A program made the translations under genes and the position numbers. The notes below the pieces were generated by a model. It was given only the letters and a program-made list of their open reading frames with translations, searched no databases and had not been told where the DNA came from. From Nitriliruptor sp040882055 (lineage in GTDB: Bacteria; Actinomycetota; Nitriliruptoria; Nitriliruptorales; Nitriliruptoraceae), in assembly GCA_040882055.1 (NCBI GenBank), contig JBBECA010000080.1:6332-70331 (forward strand): 64,000 nucleotides of DNA. Reading direction: 5' to 3'. How positions within the stretch are numbered: the stretch's first letter is position 1; each line of letters begins with the position of its first letter. Of the stretch, positions 35,214-43,387 are shown in pieces.

Positions 35214-35999
35214 ATGAAGGTCATCGTCCCCGTCAAGCGCGTGCCCGACACCGCTGGCGAGAAGAAGATCGATGACGGCACCAAGACCGTCGACCGCGAG
35301 TCGGTCGAGTCGGTCCTGTGCCCCGTCAACGAGTTCGCCATCGAGGAGGCCGTCCGCCTCAAGGAGAACCAGGGCGCCGAGGTCAAGGTGCTCCTGATGG
35401 GCCCGGAGTCCGCCCAGCCGGTGGTCCGCAAGGCCCTCTCCTACGGGCTCGACGCCGGTGTGCAGATCACCGACGAGGCGCTCGCCGGGTCGGACGCCAT
35501 CGGCACGGCGCGGACCATCGCCAAGGCGCTCGAGGGTGAGGAGTTCGACCTCGTCATCTTCGGCAACCAGTCGACCGACGCGCGCACCTGCGTGGTCCCG
35601 GCCGCCGTGGCCGAGATCCTCGGCCTGCCCTCGCTGACCTACGCCCGCCACCTCGAGGTCGACGGCGACAAGGTCGTGGTCCACCGCGAGCACGAGGAGG
35701 GCTGGGACGTGGTCGAGTCCACGCTGCCCGCCATCGTGTCGGTGGTCGAGGCCATCAACGAGCCGCGCTACCCCTCCTTCAAGGGGATCATGGCGGCCAA
35801 GTCCAAGCCGCTGGACGTCAAGTCCGCCGGCGACATCGGTGTGGACACCTCGCAGGTCGGTCAGGACAGCGCGGCCGCCGTGCTGACCTCGTTCGAGCCG
35901 CGCCCGCCCAAGGAGGCCGGCACGATCGTCGAGGACGACGGGTCCGGCGCCGCGGCGACGCAGCTCGCCGACTGGATGGCCTCGAAGAAGTTCGTCTGA
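35214..35999 (+). CDS. etfB: Electron transfer flavoprotein beta subunit
   Basis: The 261-residue protein begins M-K-V-I-V-P-V-K-R-V-P-D and has the AMP-binding ETF-beta fold, with N-E-F-A-I-E-E-A-V-R-L-K-E and D-A-R-T-C-V-V-P. With EtfA it carries electrons from acyl-CoA dehydrogenases to the quinone pool through FAD. The ATG follows AGGAGAGGGAGACC. The promoter/palindrome at 35107-35138 lies upstream, and etfA follows 55 bases later in the same operon. Confidence 0.96.
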   Translation: MKVIVPVKRVPDTAGEKKIDDGTKTVDRESVESVLCPVNEFAIEEAVRLKENQGAEVKVLLMGPESAQPVVRKALSYGLDAGVQITDEALAGSDAIGTARTIAKALEGEEFDLVIFGNQSTDARTCVVPAAVAEILGLPSLTYARHLEVDGDKVVVHREHEEGWDVVESTLPAIVSVVEAINEPRYPSFKGIMAAKSKPLDVKSAGDIGVDTSQVGQDSAAAVLTSFEPRPPKEAGTIVEDDGSGAAATQLADWMASKKFV

Positions 36000-36054
36000 G
36001 CACGAACGCTGAGCTCCGAGCCGACGCACCCACGATCCCGGGAGGATCACACAG

Positions 36055-37041
36055 ATGGCTGAACTGCTCGTTCTGATCGACCACAGCGATGGCGCGCCCC
36101 GCAAGGTCTCGCTCCAGATGCTGAACGCTGCCACGCAGGTGGCCAGCGCCTCCGGCGACACCGTCGCCGCGGTCTGGCTCGGCGAGGGAGGCGCGGACGC
36201 CGCGGCCACCCTCGGTGCGCACGGCGCTGCCAAGCTCTACACCTGGGACTCGGCCGACGCGCAGGGCTACGTCACCCTGCCGCAGGTCGAGGCGCTCCAG
36301 CAGGTCTTCGAGACCTCCGGCGCCGACGTCCTGTTCTTCTCGTCCTCGAACCACATCAAGGACGTCGCCGCACGCCTGGCGATCCGTATCGACGGTGGTG
36401 TCATCACCGACGCGACGGGTGTCGAGGTCGAGGGCGGCAAGGTGTCGGCGACCAAGGAGGTCTTCGGCGGTGACCTGATCACCCGTTGCACCTTCGCTGA
36501 CGGCAAGAAGCAGCTCGTCGGCATCTCGTCCAACGCCTACCCGGTCGAGGAGACCGGCGGCGGTGCGGCCGAGGTGGTCAGCGTCGACGTGTCGCTCTCC
36601 GAGGCCGCGCAGGTCTCGAAGGTCACCTCCGTCGAGAAGCAGGGCGGCGGCGACCGGCCCGACATCGGTGAGGCCGCGATCGTGGTCTCCGGTGGCCGCG
36701 GCCTCGGCAACGAGGAGGGCTTCCAGCTCATCGAGCAGCTCGCCGACGTGCTCGGCGCCGGCGTCGGCGCCTCGCGTGCTGCCACCGACGCTGGGTGGTA
36801 CCCGCACCGCTTCCAGATCGGTCAGACCGGCCGCACGGTGTCCCCGACGCTCTACATCGGGTCCGGCATCTCCGGTGCCATCCAGCACCGTGCCGGGATG
36901 CAGACCGCGCAGAACATCGTCGCGATCAACAAGGACGCCGAGGCACCGATCTTCCAGATCGCCGACTTCGGCGTGGTGGGCGACCTCTACGACGTCGTCC
37001 CGAAGCTGATCGAGGAGCTCGAGTCGCGCAAGAACGGCTGA
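36055..37041 (+). CDS. etfA: Electron transfer flavoprotein alpha subunit
   Basis: The 328-residue protein shows the C-terminal FAD-binding domain of EtfA: S-G-G-R-G-L-G, A-S-R-A-A-T-D-A-G-W, Q-I-G-Q-T-G and S-G-I-S-G-A-I-Q-H-R-A-G-M. The conserved Arg in A-S-R stabilises the flavin. It is the partner of EtfB. The ATG follows GGGAGGATCACACAG. The operon ends at an 18-bp perfect hairpin at 37054-37092. Confidence 0.96.
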   Translation: MAELLVLIDHSDGAPRKVSLQMLNAATQVASASGDTVAAVWLGEGGADAAATLGAHGAAKLYTWDSADAQGYVTLPQVEALQQVFETSGADVLFFSSSNHIKDVAARLAIRIDGGVITDATGVEVEGGKVSATKEVFGGDLITRCTFADGKKQLVGISSNAYPVEETGGGAAEVVSVDVSLSEAAQVSKVTSVEKQGGGDRPDIGEAAIVVSGGRGLGNEEGFQLIEQLADVLGAGVGASRAATDAGWYPHRFQIGQTGRTVSPTLYIGSGISGAIQHRAGMQTAQNIVAINKDAEAPIFQIADFGVVGDLYDVVPKLIEELESRKNG

Positions 37042-37053
37042 GCTCCACCCGTA

Positions 37054-37092
37054 CGCGACGAGGCCCCGGCGGATCGCCGGGGCCTCGTCGCG
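37054..37092. terminator. 18-bp perfect hairpin terminating etfBA
   Basis: The 18 bases at 37054-37071 pair perfectly with 37075-37092 around a three-base loop. It begins 12 bases after the etfA stop. It is the longest perfect stem I see in the window and the obvious end of the etfBA operon; no U-tract follows. Confidence 0.8.
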
Positions 37093-37289
37093 TGCCCGGC
37101 AGCACCGCGAGCCGGTGCTACTGGTCCTGGTCGTCCTTGCCCGTCCCGCCGCTGACGGCACCCTTCACGCTGTCCTTGACGTCGCCGAGCTTCAGCGGCC
37201 GGGTCCGGTGGTGGCTGCTCGTACACTTCCCGCCCGGGGGCCTGACCGGAGCGACGGGCAGCGCCACACGCCGACGCTCTGGAGGGACC

Positions 37290-38693
37290 GTGGTCGCGCC
37301 TTGGGACCGACGTACCGCTGCTGAACAGTCACGCCTCGAGGCGGCGACGCTCGCGAGGTGGTTGCCGGCGGTCGTGACGGCTGCGCCGTTCCACGCCGCC
37401 CGGACGGGTGCGATCGACGACCGGTTGCTGACCGACCGGCGGGGACTGCAGCGCCTGGTCCCCGCGCGGGAACGCGACCTGCTGGCCGACGGCGCGGCCG
37501 GTGCGACGGCCGTGTTGCGCCCGACCGAGGAGCAGGTCAAGGCGAGCGCCGACGACCGCGTCATCACCGGCATCGCGCGGGCGATCCGACGTGACGCCGA
37601 GCACGGGAAACGCGACGCGATCGTCCACGAGTACCGCCCCCTCCAGCTGCACCGCGGCGGGGTCGACGGTGAGCTGCTGATCGCCTCGACACGGTCCGAC
37701 CTCGACCGTTCCCACCGCACCGGTGCCCGGGCCGCGTCGGTCCTCGGTCTGGGCGAGGACGACGTGATCGTCTCGGCCGTGGCCGCGGGGCCGACGTTGG
37801 CCCACCTCGGCACGGTGCACCTCGCCACCGGCGCAGGTCTCACGGCGCTGCACGCGCGGGGCGCCGGTGCCGATCTCGCGGCGGTGGCCAAGGCGACGAC
37901 CGACCTGGCAGCCACCGTGCTCGTCGTGGCCACCGAGGAGGCGGTCGAGCTCGCCGACACGCTCCGACGGGCTCGGGCCAAGCTCCGTGACCTGCGCACC
38001 GTGGTGGCCTACGGCCCGCCGCTGACCGCCGAGGAGCGGGGTGCGATCCTCGAGGCGTTCACCGGCGCGGGCGCCAGCTCCGACCTCCGGGTCCGTGCCC
38101 TCTGGGCTCCGGACGTCGGCCGGGCGCCGTGGGCGGAGTGCGCGGAGGGCGGCGGTGGTCTGCACACCTACCCCGATCTCGAGGTCCTCGAGGTGCTCGA
38201 TCCGCTCACCGGCCGGGTCACCGACGGTGACGGCGACCTGACGGTGACCAGCCTCGGGTGGCACGGCACCGCGCACGTCCGGTTCCAGACCGGCACGTGG
38301 GTCGATCCCCTCGCCACCGACCCGTGTCCCGGGTGCAGCCGTACCGTGCCGCGCATCACCGGCGACGTCGCGCCGCACGCCTGGGAGCTAACGGTCGACC
38401 TCGACGGCGGCGAACGGGGCACCATCGATCTCCGGGGGATCGCGGCGGTCGTGGCCGGGCTCGACGGCATCGAGGCCTGGCGCGCGGAGCTCCGCGGACC
38501 CGACGAGCGTGTGCCTCGCGACCGGCTCCTGATCGAGCTCGCCGGAGGCGCGGATCCTGGCGAGGCGGCTGGCCTCGAACGTCGCTTCGAGGCCGCCACC
38601 GGCCTGGTCCCCGAGCTCACCGTCGGCGTGCATCCCGACGAGGTGGCCCGCAGCATCGACGAGGTCGGTGGGGTGCTCGCGGACCGGCGCTGA
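37290..38693 (+). CDS. PaaK-like adenylate-forming-fold protein lacking the ATP P-loop
   Basis: The 467-residue protein resembles phenylacetate-CoA ligases in overall layout: a C-terminal C-P-G-C-S-R-T-V-P-R-I, as in PaaK C-P-C-G-R-T-x-P-R-I, and a preceding R-F-Q-T-G. The S-G-T-T-G phosphate loop is absent; the equivalent region reads L-I-A-S-T-R-S. The Asp of T-G-D is Thr. Adenylation is therefore doubtful. The GTG follows CTGGAGGGACC. It is alone between etfA and a convergent MFS gene. It may bind acyl groups or CoA without catalysis; role unknown. Confidence 0.6.
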   Translation: MVAPWDRRTAAEQSRLEAATLARWLPAVVTAAPFHAARTGAIDDRLLTDRRGLQRLVPARERDLLADGAAGATAVLRPTEEQVKASADDRVITGIARAIRRDAEHGKRDAIVHEYRPLQLHRGGVDGELLIASTRSDLDRSHRTGARAASVLGLGEDDVIVSAVAAGPTLAHLGTVHLATGAGLTALHARGAGADLAAVAKATTDLAATVLVVATEEAVELADTLRRARAKLRDLRTVVAYGPPLTAEERGAILEAFTGAGASSDLRVRALWAPDVGRAPWAECAEGGGGLHTYPDLEVLEVLDPLTGRVTDGDGDLTVTSLGWHGTAHVRFQTGTWVDPLATDPCPGCSRTVPRITGDVAPHAWELTVDLDGGERGTIDLRGIAAVVAGLDGIEAWRAELRGPDERVPRDRLLIELAGGADPGEAAGLERRFEAATGLVPELTVGVHPDEVARSIDEVGGVLADRR

Positions 38694-38700
38694 CCCGCGT

Positions 38701-39930
38701 TCAGGCGGTAGGCGCGTCCACGACCCCGGGCCGGGCCGCCACCAGCCCGCACAGCAGCTGGGGGACCAGCAGCCCGAGCACGACCAGCAACGGCACCTGC
38801 CACTCGCCCGTGGCGGCGTGCAGCAGGCCGATGAGGACCGGGCCGCTGGCGGCGAGCAGGTACCCGACGCCCTGGCCGAGCGAGGACAGCGCTGCCGTGC
38901 CGTCGGTGGTCGTGGCGCGCAGACCGATGAGGGTGAGCGCGAGCGGGAACGCGCCCATCCCGATCCCGATCAGGACCGCCCAGATCCACGGCAACGCGGT
39001 CGGTGCCAGGAGCAGGCCGCTGAAGCCGGCGAGCGCCGACATCGCGAGGAGGACCACCAACGGTCGTTGGTCGGCGCGGCGGCCCGCGAGCACCGGGATC
39101 ACCAGCGATACGGGCGCCCCGACGAGCATCAGCACGGCGAGCAGCGATCCTGCCGTCGCCGGTGAGACGCCCGCGTCGCGGTAGATCGTGGGCAGCCAAC
39201 CCATGACCACGTAGGCGGTCAGGCTCTGCGTCCCGAAGTAGCCCGCCAGCGCCCAGGCGCGCGGTTGGCGACGGACCCGCTCGCCGATCCGGTGATCGAA
39301 GTCCGGGGCCACCGGGGTGTCGCTCCCCGGTGGGCGGACCCGGCTCTCGCGCAGCCACCACCACGGTGCAGCGGCGAGCAACGCCGGCACCGCCCACACG
39401 GCGAGCCCGACCCGCCAGCCGCCGAGTGCATCGGCCACGGGGACGGTGAGCCCCGCGGCAGCGGCGGTGCCGGTGGCCAGGGCGACCGCGTACCAACCCG
39501 TGGCATCGCCGACCCGCCCGGGGAACCACCGCTTGACCACCACGGGGAGCAGCGCGTTGCCGAGCCCCATCGCGAGGAGCGCCGCAGCCGACCACGCCAC
39601 GATCGCCGCCCCCGACGGGCTCGTCGCCCGCCCGCCGAGCGCGACCGCCGTGACGAGCATCGCGGCGAGCAGGGTCTGAGCGGTCCCGAAGCGCCGGCCG
39701 AGCCGGGCGCCGGTCAGCGCGGCGAGCCCGAAACAGACGGGCGGCAAGCTGGTCAGGATCCCCGCCAGCGCCGCGCTGGTCCCCGTGCCCGCACGGACCT
39801 CGGGCAGGACCGCTCCGAGGCTCGTGACCGCCGGCCGCAGGTTGGCAGCGGTCAGGACGAGCGCGACCACGGCCAACAACGTCAGCCGCCGGCTCCGATC
39901 GGTCGGACCCTCGCGCTCGACCGCCGTCAC
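38701..39930 (-). CDS. MFS transporter, CynX/NimT-like
   Basis: The 409-residue protein has twelve hydrophobic helices and the beginning typical of the CynX/NimT cyanate group (L-T-A-A-N-L-R-P-A-V-T-S-L-G-A-V-L-P). R-W-F-P-G-R-V-G-D-A-T-G lies at the cytoplasmic loop after TM4. Such proteins export or import small anions, 2-nitroimidazole or glucose analogues; substrate unknown. The GTG overlaps the ybaK stop by four bases, so it is in an operon with ybaK and the gene at 40627. Confidence 0.85.
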   Translation of the reverse strand: MTAVEREGPTDRSRRLTLLAVVALVLTAANLRPAVTSLGAVLPEVRAGTGTSAALAGILTSLPPVCFGLAALTGARLGRRFGTAQTLLAAMLVTAVALGGRATSPSGAAIVAWSAAALLAMGLGNALLPVVVKRWFPGRVGDATGWYAVALATGTAAAAGLTVPVADALGGWRVGLAVWAVPALLAAAPWWWLRESRVRPPGSDTPVAPDFDHRIGERVRRQPRAWALAGYFGTQSLTAYVVMGWLPTIYRDAGVSPATAGSLLAVLMLVGAPVSLVIPVLAGRRADQRPLVVLLAMSALAGFSGLLLAPTALPWIWAVLIGIGMGAFPLALTLIGLRATTTDGTAALSSLGQGVGYLLAASGPVLIGLLHAATGEWQVPLLVVLGLLVPQLLCGLVAARPGVVDAPTA

Positions 39931-40630
39931 GACGCCACGCGGGCCGCGATCCCGCCGGTGACCTTGACCAGCTGTGCCGGTGCGATCGGGAAGACCGTCG
40001 AGGGCGTCCCAGCAGCCGCCCAGACCTCGTCGATGGCGAGGAGATCCTGGTCGCAGACCACCGCGAGGTCGTCGCGGTGGCCGAGCGGCGGGGTCCCGCC
40101 GATCGCGTACCCGGTGACGGCGCGCACCTCGTCGGCGTCCGCCTTGCGCACCGACGTCGCGCCCAGCACGACCGCCAGCGCGTGCTCGTCGACGCGGTTG
40201 GCGCCCGAGGTCAGCACCAGCACCGGACGCTCCTCACCCGCGTACGTGGCGTCTCCTCCGCGCCCCGCGTACGTGGCGTCTCCTCCGCGCCCCGCGTACG
40301 TGGCGNNNNNNNNNNNNNNNNNNNNNNNNNNNNNNNNNNNNNNNNNNNNNNNNNNNNNNNNNNNNNNNNNNNNNNNNNNNNNNNNNNNNNNNNNNNNNNN
40401 NNNNNGTCTCCTCCGCGCCCCGCGTACGTGGCGTCTCCTCCGCGCCCCGCGTACGTGGCGACGAACACCAGCGACTTGACGATGGCGGCGACGTCGCAGC
40501 CGATCGCCGCCGCCGCGTCCGCGGCCGTCCGCGTGCCGGCGGGGAACTCCTGCACCTGCGGGTCGAGACCGGCGGCGCGGGCTCGCTCGACGAACCGGCC
40601 TGTCGCTCCGGAGCTCGCCTCGGCGCTCAC
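39927..40630 (-). CDS. ybaK: YbaK/ProX-family aminoacyl-tRNA deacylase interrupted by a tandem repeat and assembly gap
   Basis: The N-terminal part (R-F-V-E-R-A-R-A-A-G, then I-V-K-S-L-V-F-V) and C-terminal part (V-L-V-L-T-S-G-A-N-R-V-D-E, G-Y-A-I-G-G-T-P-P-L-G) are typical of YbaK, which hydrolyses misacylated tRNAs such as Cys-tRNA(Pro). Between the two sits an in-frame 27-base repeat coding A-T-Y-A-G-R-G-G-D, with copies on both sides of 100 Ns (40306-40405). The gap length breaks the frame, but 27 bases keep it, so the true gene is probably intact with an inserted glycine-rich loop of unknown length. The GTG overlaps the upstream stop. Confidence 0.8.
40241..40460. repeat. 27-base tandem repeat inside ybaK, broken by an assembly gap
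   Basis: A 27-base unit (for example 40251-40277, repeated 40278-40304) recurs on both sides of the Ns, and partial copies extend from 40241. The 55 bases before the gap (40251-40305) equal the 55 bases after it (40406-40460), so the assembler stopped in a repeat cycle. Minimum copy number is two full units plus partials; the true number is unknown. Read on the minus strand it encodes nine residues per unit. Confidence 0.9.
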
Positions 40631-41016
40631 GCGGTCACCTCGCCCGTCAGGGAGCCGCTCCCCGGCAGCAGCTCGACGGTGACCGACAGCCGTGCACCGG
40701 CCGGGGGCGCGGGCCGGATCCGTACCTCGCCGTTGGAGAAGTCGCGATCACCCCGGCCGACACTGTCCCAGACCTCGGCCACCCGGCCGTCGATGGCGAT
40801 GGTCCAGGCCCCGGGAGGTGGCACACGGCGGGGGAGCGGGCGTTCGGCCCCGGCGTCGACCCGGGCGAAGCGCAGATCCGCGAAATCGGGCCACACCTCG
40901 AGGCTCAACAGGGTGAGGCGGTGACCGGCGACGGTCCCGAGGTCCGCCAGGAGCGGGACCACCCGGACGGGTCGGGCATCCGACGGCACGTCGGGTGGTA
41001 GGTGGGGGGCGGTCAC
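40627..41016 (-). CDS. Hypothetical protein, probably a small beta-sandwich
   Basis: The 129-residue protein has alternating hydrophobic strands (L-T-L-L-S-L-E-V-W, W-T-I-A-I-D-G, R-L-S-V-T-V-E-L), a pattern of an all-beta domain, with no signal peptide. D-S-V-G-R-G-D-R-D-F-S-N-G near the centre is the most distinctive segment. I do not recognise a family. It heads an operon with ybaK and the MFS gene through overlapping stop/start codons. Confidence 0.6.
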   Translation of the reverse strand: MTAPHLPPDVPSDARPVRVVPLLADLGTVAGHRLTLLSLEVWPDFADLRFARVDAGAERPLPRRVPPPGAWTIAIDGRVAEVWDSVGRGDRDFSNGEVRIRPAPPAGARLSVTVELLPGSGSLTGEVTA

Positions 41017-41066
41017 GGGAGGGCCTCACGCCGGCAGCGGTGGAGGCTGACGCTACCGTCGTCGCC

Positions 41067-42245
41067 GTGCCGACCGATCTCGACCACGCCGCCAGCACGC
41101 CGCCGCGCCCCGAAGCGCGTGCGGCGCTCTCGCGCTGGCTCGAGGCGGCGAACGCGTCCTCGCCGCACGCGGCCGGACAGGCCGCACGTGCGGTCGTCGA
41201 GGACGCGCGCGAGCGCGTGGCCGCGGCGCTCAGCACCAGCCCGCACGACGTGGTGTTCACCTCCGGTGGCACGGAGGCCGACAACCTGGCCATCAAGGGC
41301 GTGGTGTGGGCGGCGGCTCGCCGGCACGGTGGCGCCTCGAACCTGGGTCGATCCGGCGGTGTCCCGCACCTCGTGACCACCGCTGTGGAGCACCCGGCCG
41401 TGCTGGCGCCCGCTCGGTGGCTCGCCGACCGGGGTGAGGTGGACCTCGACGTCGTCCCGCCGCGCGGCGACGGTTCGGTCGACGTCGACCGGGTGCTCGC
41501 GGTGGTCCGCGACGACACGGCGCTGGTCAGCGTCATGGCGGCGAACAACGAGCTCGGAGCCATCGACGACGTCCCTGCGTTGGCGGCGGAGCTCCGGCGG
41601 CGAGCCGTGCCGCTCCACACCGATGCCGTGCAGGCCGTGGCCACCCTGGACGTCGACGTCGCCGCGTGGGGGATCGATGCGCTCGCGATCTCGGCCCACA
41701 AGTTCGGTGGTCCGCAGGGGGTCGGTGTGGCGGTGCTCCGCCGCGGTCTGCCCGTCGAGCCGCTCAGCCACGGGGGCGGCCAGGATCGCGGCGTGCGGTC
41801 GGGGACGTTCGCGACGGGGCTGATCGCGGCCTGCGCGGCAGGGCTCGAGGCGGCGGTCGCGGACCGGCACCAGCTCCGGGAGCGTCTGCGTCGCCTGAGC
41901 GACCGGCTCGCCACCGGGCTGCTCGGGCTCGACGGCGTCCGTCGGAACGGGCCGTCGGATCCGGACCGCCGGTTGGCCTCCCACGTGCACGTCTCGTTCG
42001 ACGACGTCGATCCGGTCGGGCTGGCGTTGGCCCTCGATCGCGCCGGCGTCCACGCGTCGGCGGGATCCGCCTGCGGGTCGGGCGCGGCGACCGCGTCACC
42101 GGTGCTCGAGGCGTGCGGCGTGGTCGGGACACCGCTCCGCCTCTCGCTCGGCTGGCCGTCGACCGAGGAGGACGTCGACCGGGCGCTCGAGGTGCTGACC
42201 GACGTGGTCCCCAGGCTGCGCTCGGGCGCGGCGGTGGTCGGCTGA
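41067..42245 (+). CDS. iscS: Cysteine desulfurase (IscS/NifS family)
   Basis: The 392-residue PLP enzyme removes sulfur from cysteine as an enzyme persulfide. L-D-H-A-A-S-T-P-P is the standard beginning, the PLP lysine is Lys212 in S-A-H-K-F-G-G, and the persulfide cysteine is Cys336 in G-S-A-C-G-S-G. The flexible cysteine loop is of IscS type. The GTG at 41067 gives that N-terminus; TACCGT (41054-41059) lies seven bases upstream, so the mRNA may be leaderless. mnmA follows with a one-base overlap (TGATG), and the enzyme likely feeds sulfur to tRNA thiolation. Confidence 0.93.
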   Translation: MPTDLDHAASTPPRPEARAALSRWLEAANASSPHAAGQAARAVVEDARERVAAALSTSPHDVVFTSGGTEADNLAIKGVVWAAARRHGGASNLGRSGGVPHLVTTAVEHPAVLAPARWLADRGEVDLDVVPPRGDGSVDVDRVLAVVRDDTALVSVMAANNELGAIDDVPALAAELRRRAVPLHTDAVQAVATLDVDVAAWGIDALAISAHKFGGPQGVGVAVLRRGLPVEPLSHGGGQDRGVRSGTFATGLIAACAAGLEAAVADRHQLRERLRRLSDRLATGLLGLDGVRRNGPSDPDRRLASHVHVSFDDVDPVGLALALDRAGVHASAGSACGSGAATASPVLEACGVVGTPLRLSLGWPSTEEDVDRALEVLTDVVPRLRSGAAVVG

Positions 42246-43387
42246 TGGCACAGGTGCTGGTGGCGATGTCCGGTGGCGTCGACAGCGCGGTCGCAGCGGC
42301 GCTGCTGGTCGAGGCCGGACACGAGGTGACCGGTGTCCACCTCAAGCTCGCCGACGTCCCGCTCGAACGCCAGGTACCGGGCCACGGTTGCTGCACGCTC
42401 GACGACAGCCAGGACGCGCGGCGCGCCGCGCAGGTGCTCGGCATCCCCTACTACGTGTGGGACCTCTCGGACGCCTTCCGGCGCGAGGTGCAGGACCCCT
42501 TCGCTGCCAGTTACGCGGCCGGGGTCACCCCGAACCCGTGCGTGACCTGCAACGAGCGCGTGAAGTACGCGGCGCTGCTCGACCGCGCGACGGCGCTCGG
42601 CTTCGACGCGCTCGCCACCGGGCACCACGCCCGGCTCCGACGCGCCGGGCACCCCGTCACCGAACCCGGACCCGGCACCGAGCTGCACCGGGCTGCCGAC
42701 CCGCGCAAGGACCAGTCCTACGTCCTCTACGTCGCGACGCCCGACCAGCTCGCACGCACCCTCCTCCCGATCGGGGAGCTGACCAAGACGGAGGTCCGCC
42801 AGCGCGCTGCCGCGGCGGGGATCCGCGTCGCGGAGAAGCCGGACAGCTACGACGTCTGCTTCGTGCCGGACGGCGACACGGCGGGGTACCTCGCCGGCGA
42901 GCTGCCCCCCACGCCGGGGCCGATCGTCGACCTCGACGGCGTCGAGGTCGGCCAGCACGACGGGGTGTGGCGCTACACCGTGGGCCAGCGGCGGGGTCTC
43001 GGGTTGACCGTCGACCCGCACGTGCGTCGGTTCGTGGTCGATGTCGATGCCCCGTCCCGCACCGTGGTGGTCGGGCCTCGCGATGCGCTGGCCTGCCACT
43101 GGCTCGAGGTGACGACGCCCTCCTGGGCCGTGCTGGACCCACCGGGGGACGGCGCCCGGGTCCGCGTGCAGGTCCGCTCGCACGCGCCCGCGGTCCTCGC
43201 GACGCTGCGCGGCGCCGACGGCGGGTGGCGGGTCGAACTCGACGTCCCGCTGCACGGGGTCGCCCTCGGCCAGGCCGCCGTGCTGTTCGACCGCGAGGAC
43301 CGGGTGTGCCTCGGAGGTGGTCGGATCACCCGGGCGGACCGACCGGCGGGGCTGCCGGTGGCGGCCCGGGGGAGCAGCGCACGGTGA
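42245..43387 (+). CDS. mnmA: tRNA-specific 2-thiouridylase MnmA
   Basis: The 380-residue protein thiolates U34 of tRNA for Lys, Glu and Gln. The PP-loop is M-S-G-G-V-D-S-A-V, the catalytic cysteines are in P-C-V-T-C-N and D-V-C-F-V-P, and G-H-H-A-R follows. The C-terminal beta-barrel contains Y-T-V-G-Q-R-R-G-L-G. The ATG overlaps the iscS stop; its sulfur donor is encoded directly upstream. The next membrane protein overlaps it by four bases. Confidence 0.96.
   Translation: MAQVLVAMSGGVDSAVAAALLVEAGHEVTGVHLKLADVPLERQVPGHGCCTLDDSQDARRAAQVLGIPYYVWDLSDAFRREVQDPFAASYAAGVTPNPCVTCNERVKYAALLDRATALGFDALATGHHARLRRAGHPVTEPGPGTELHRAADPRKDQSYVLYVATPDQLARTLLPIGELTKTEVRQRAAAAGIRVAEKPDSYDVCFVPDGDTAGYLAGELPPTPGPIVDLDGVEVGQHDGVWRYTVGQRRGLGLTVDPHVRRFVVDVDAPSRTVVVGPRDALACHWLEVTTPSWAVLDPPGDGARVRVQVRSHAPAVLATLRGADGGWRVELDVPLHGVALGQAAVLFDREDRVCLGGGRITRADRPAGLPVAARGSSAR

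Noticed and set aside
37118..37230. Possible small minus-strand protein ending in G-K-D-D-Q-D-Q after etfA
   Set aside because: The composition looks protein-like, but there is no convincing start codon or ribosome site within a reasonable distance, and it sits between the terminator and a + strand promoter region.
40241..40460. The tandem repeats as a CRISPR array
   Set aside because: Units are contiguous, identical and 27 bases long with no spacers, and they keep the reading frame of ybaK; this is a minisatellite.
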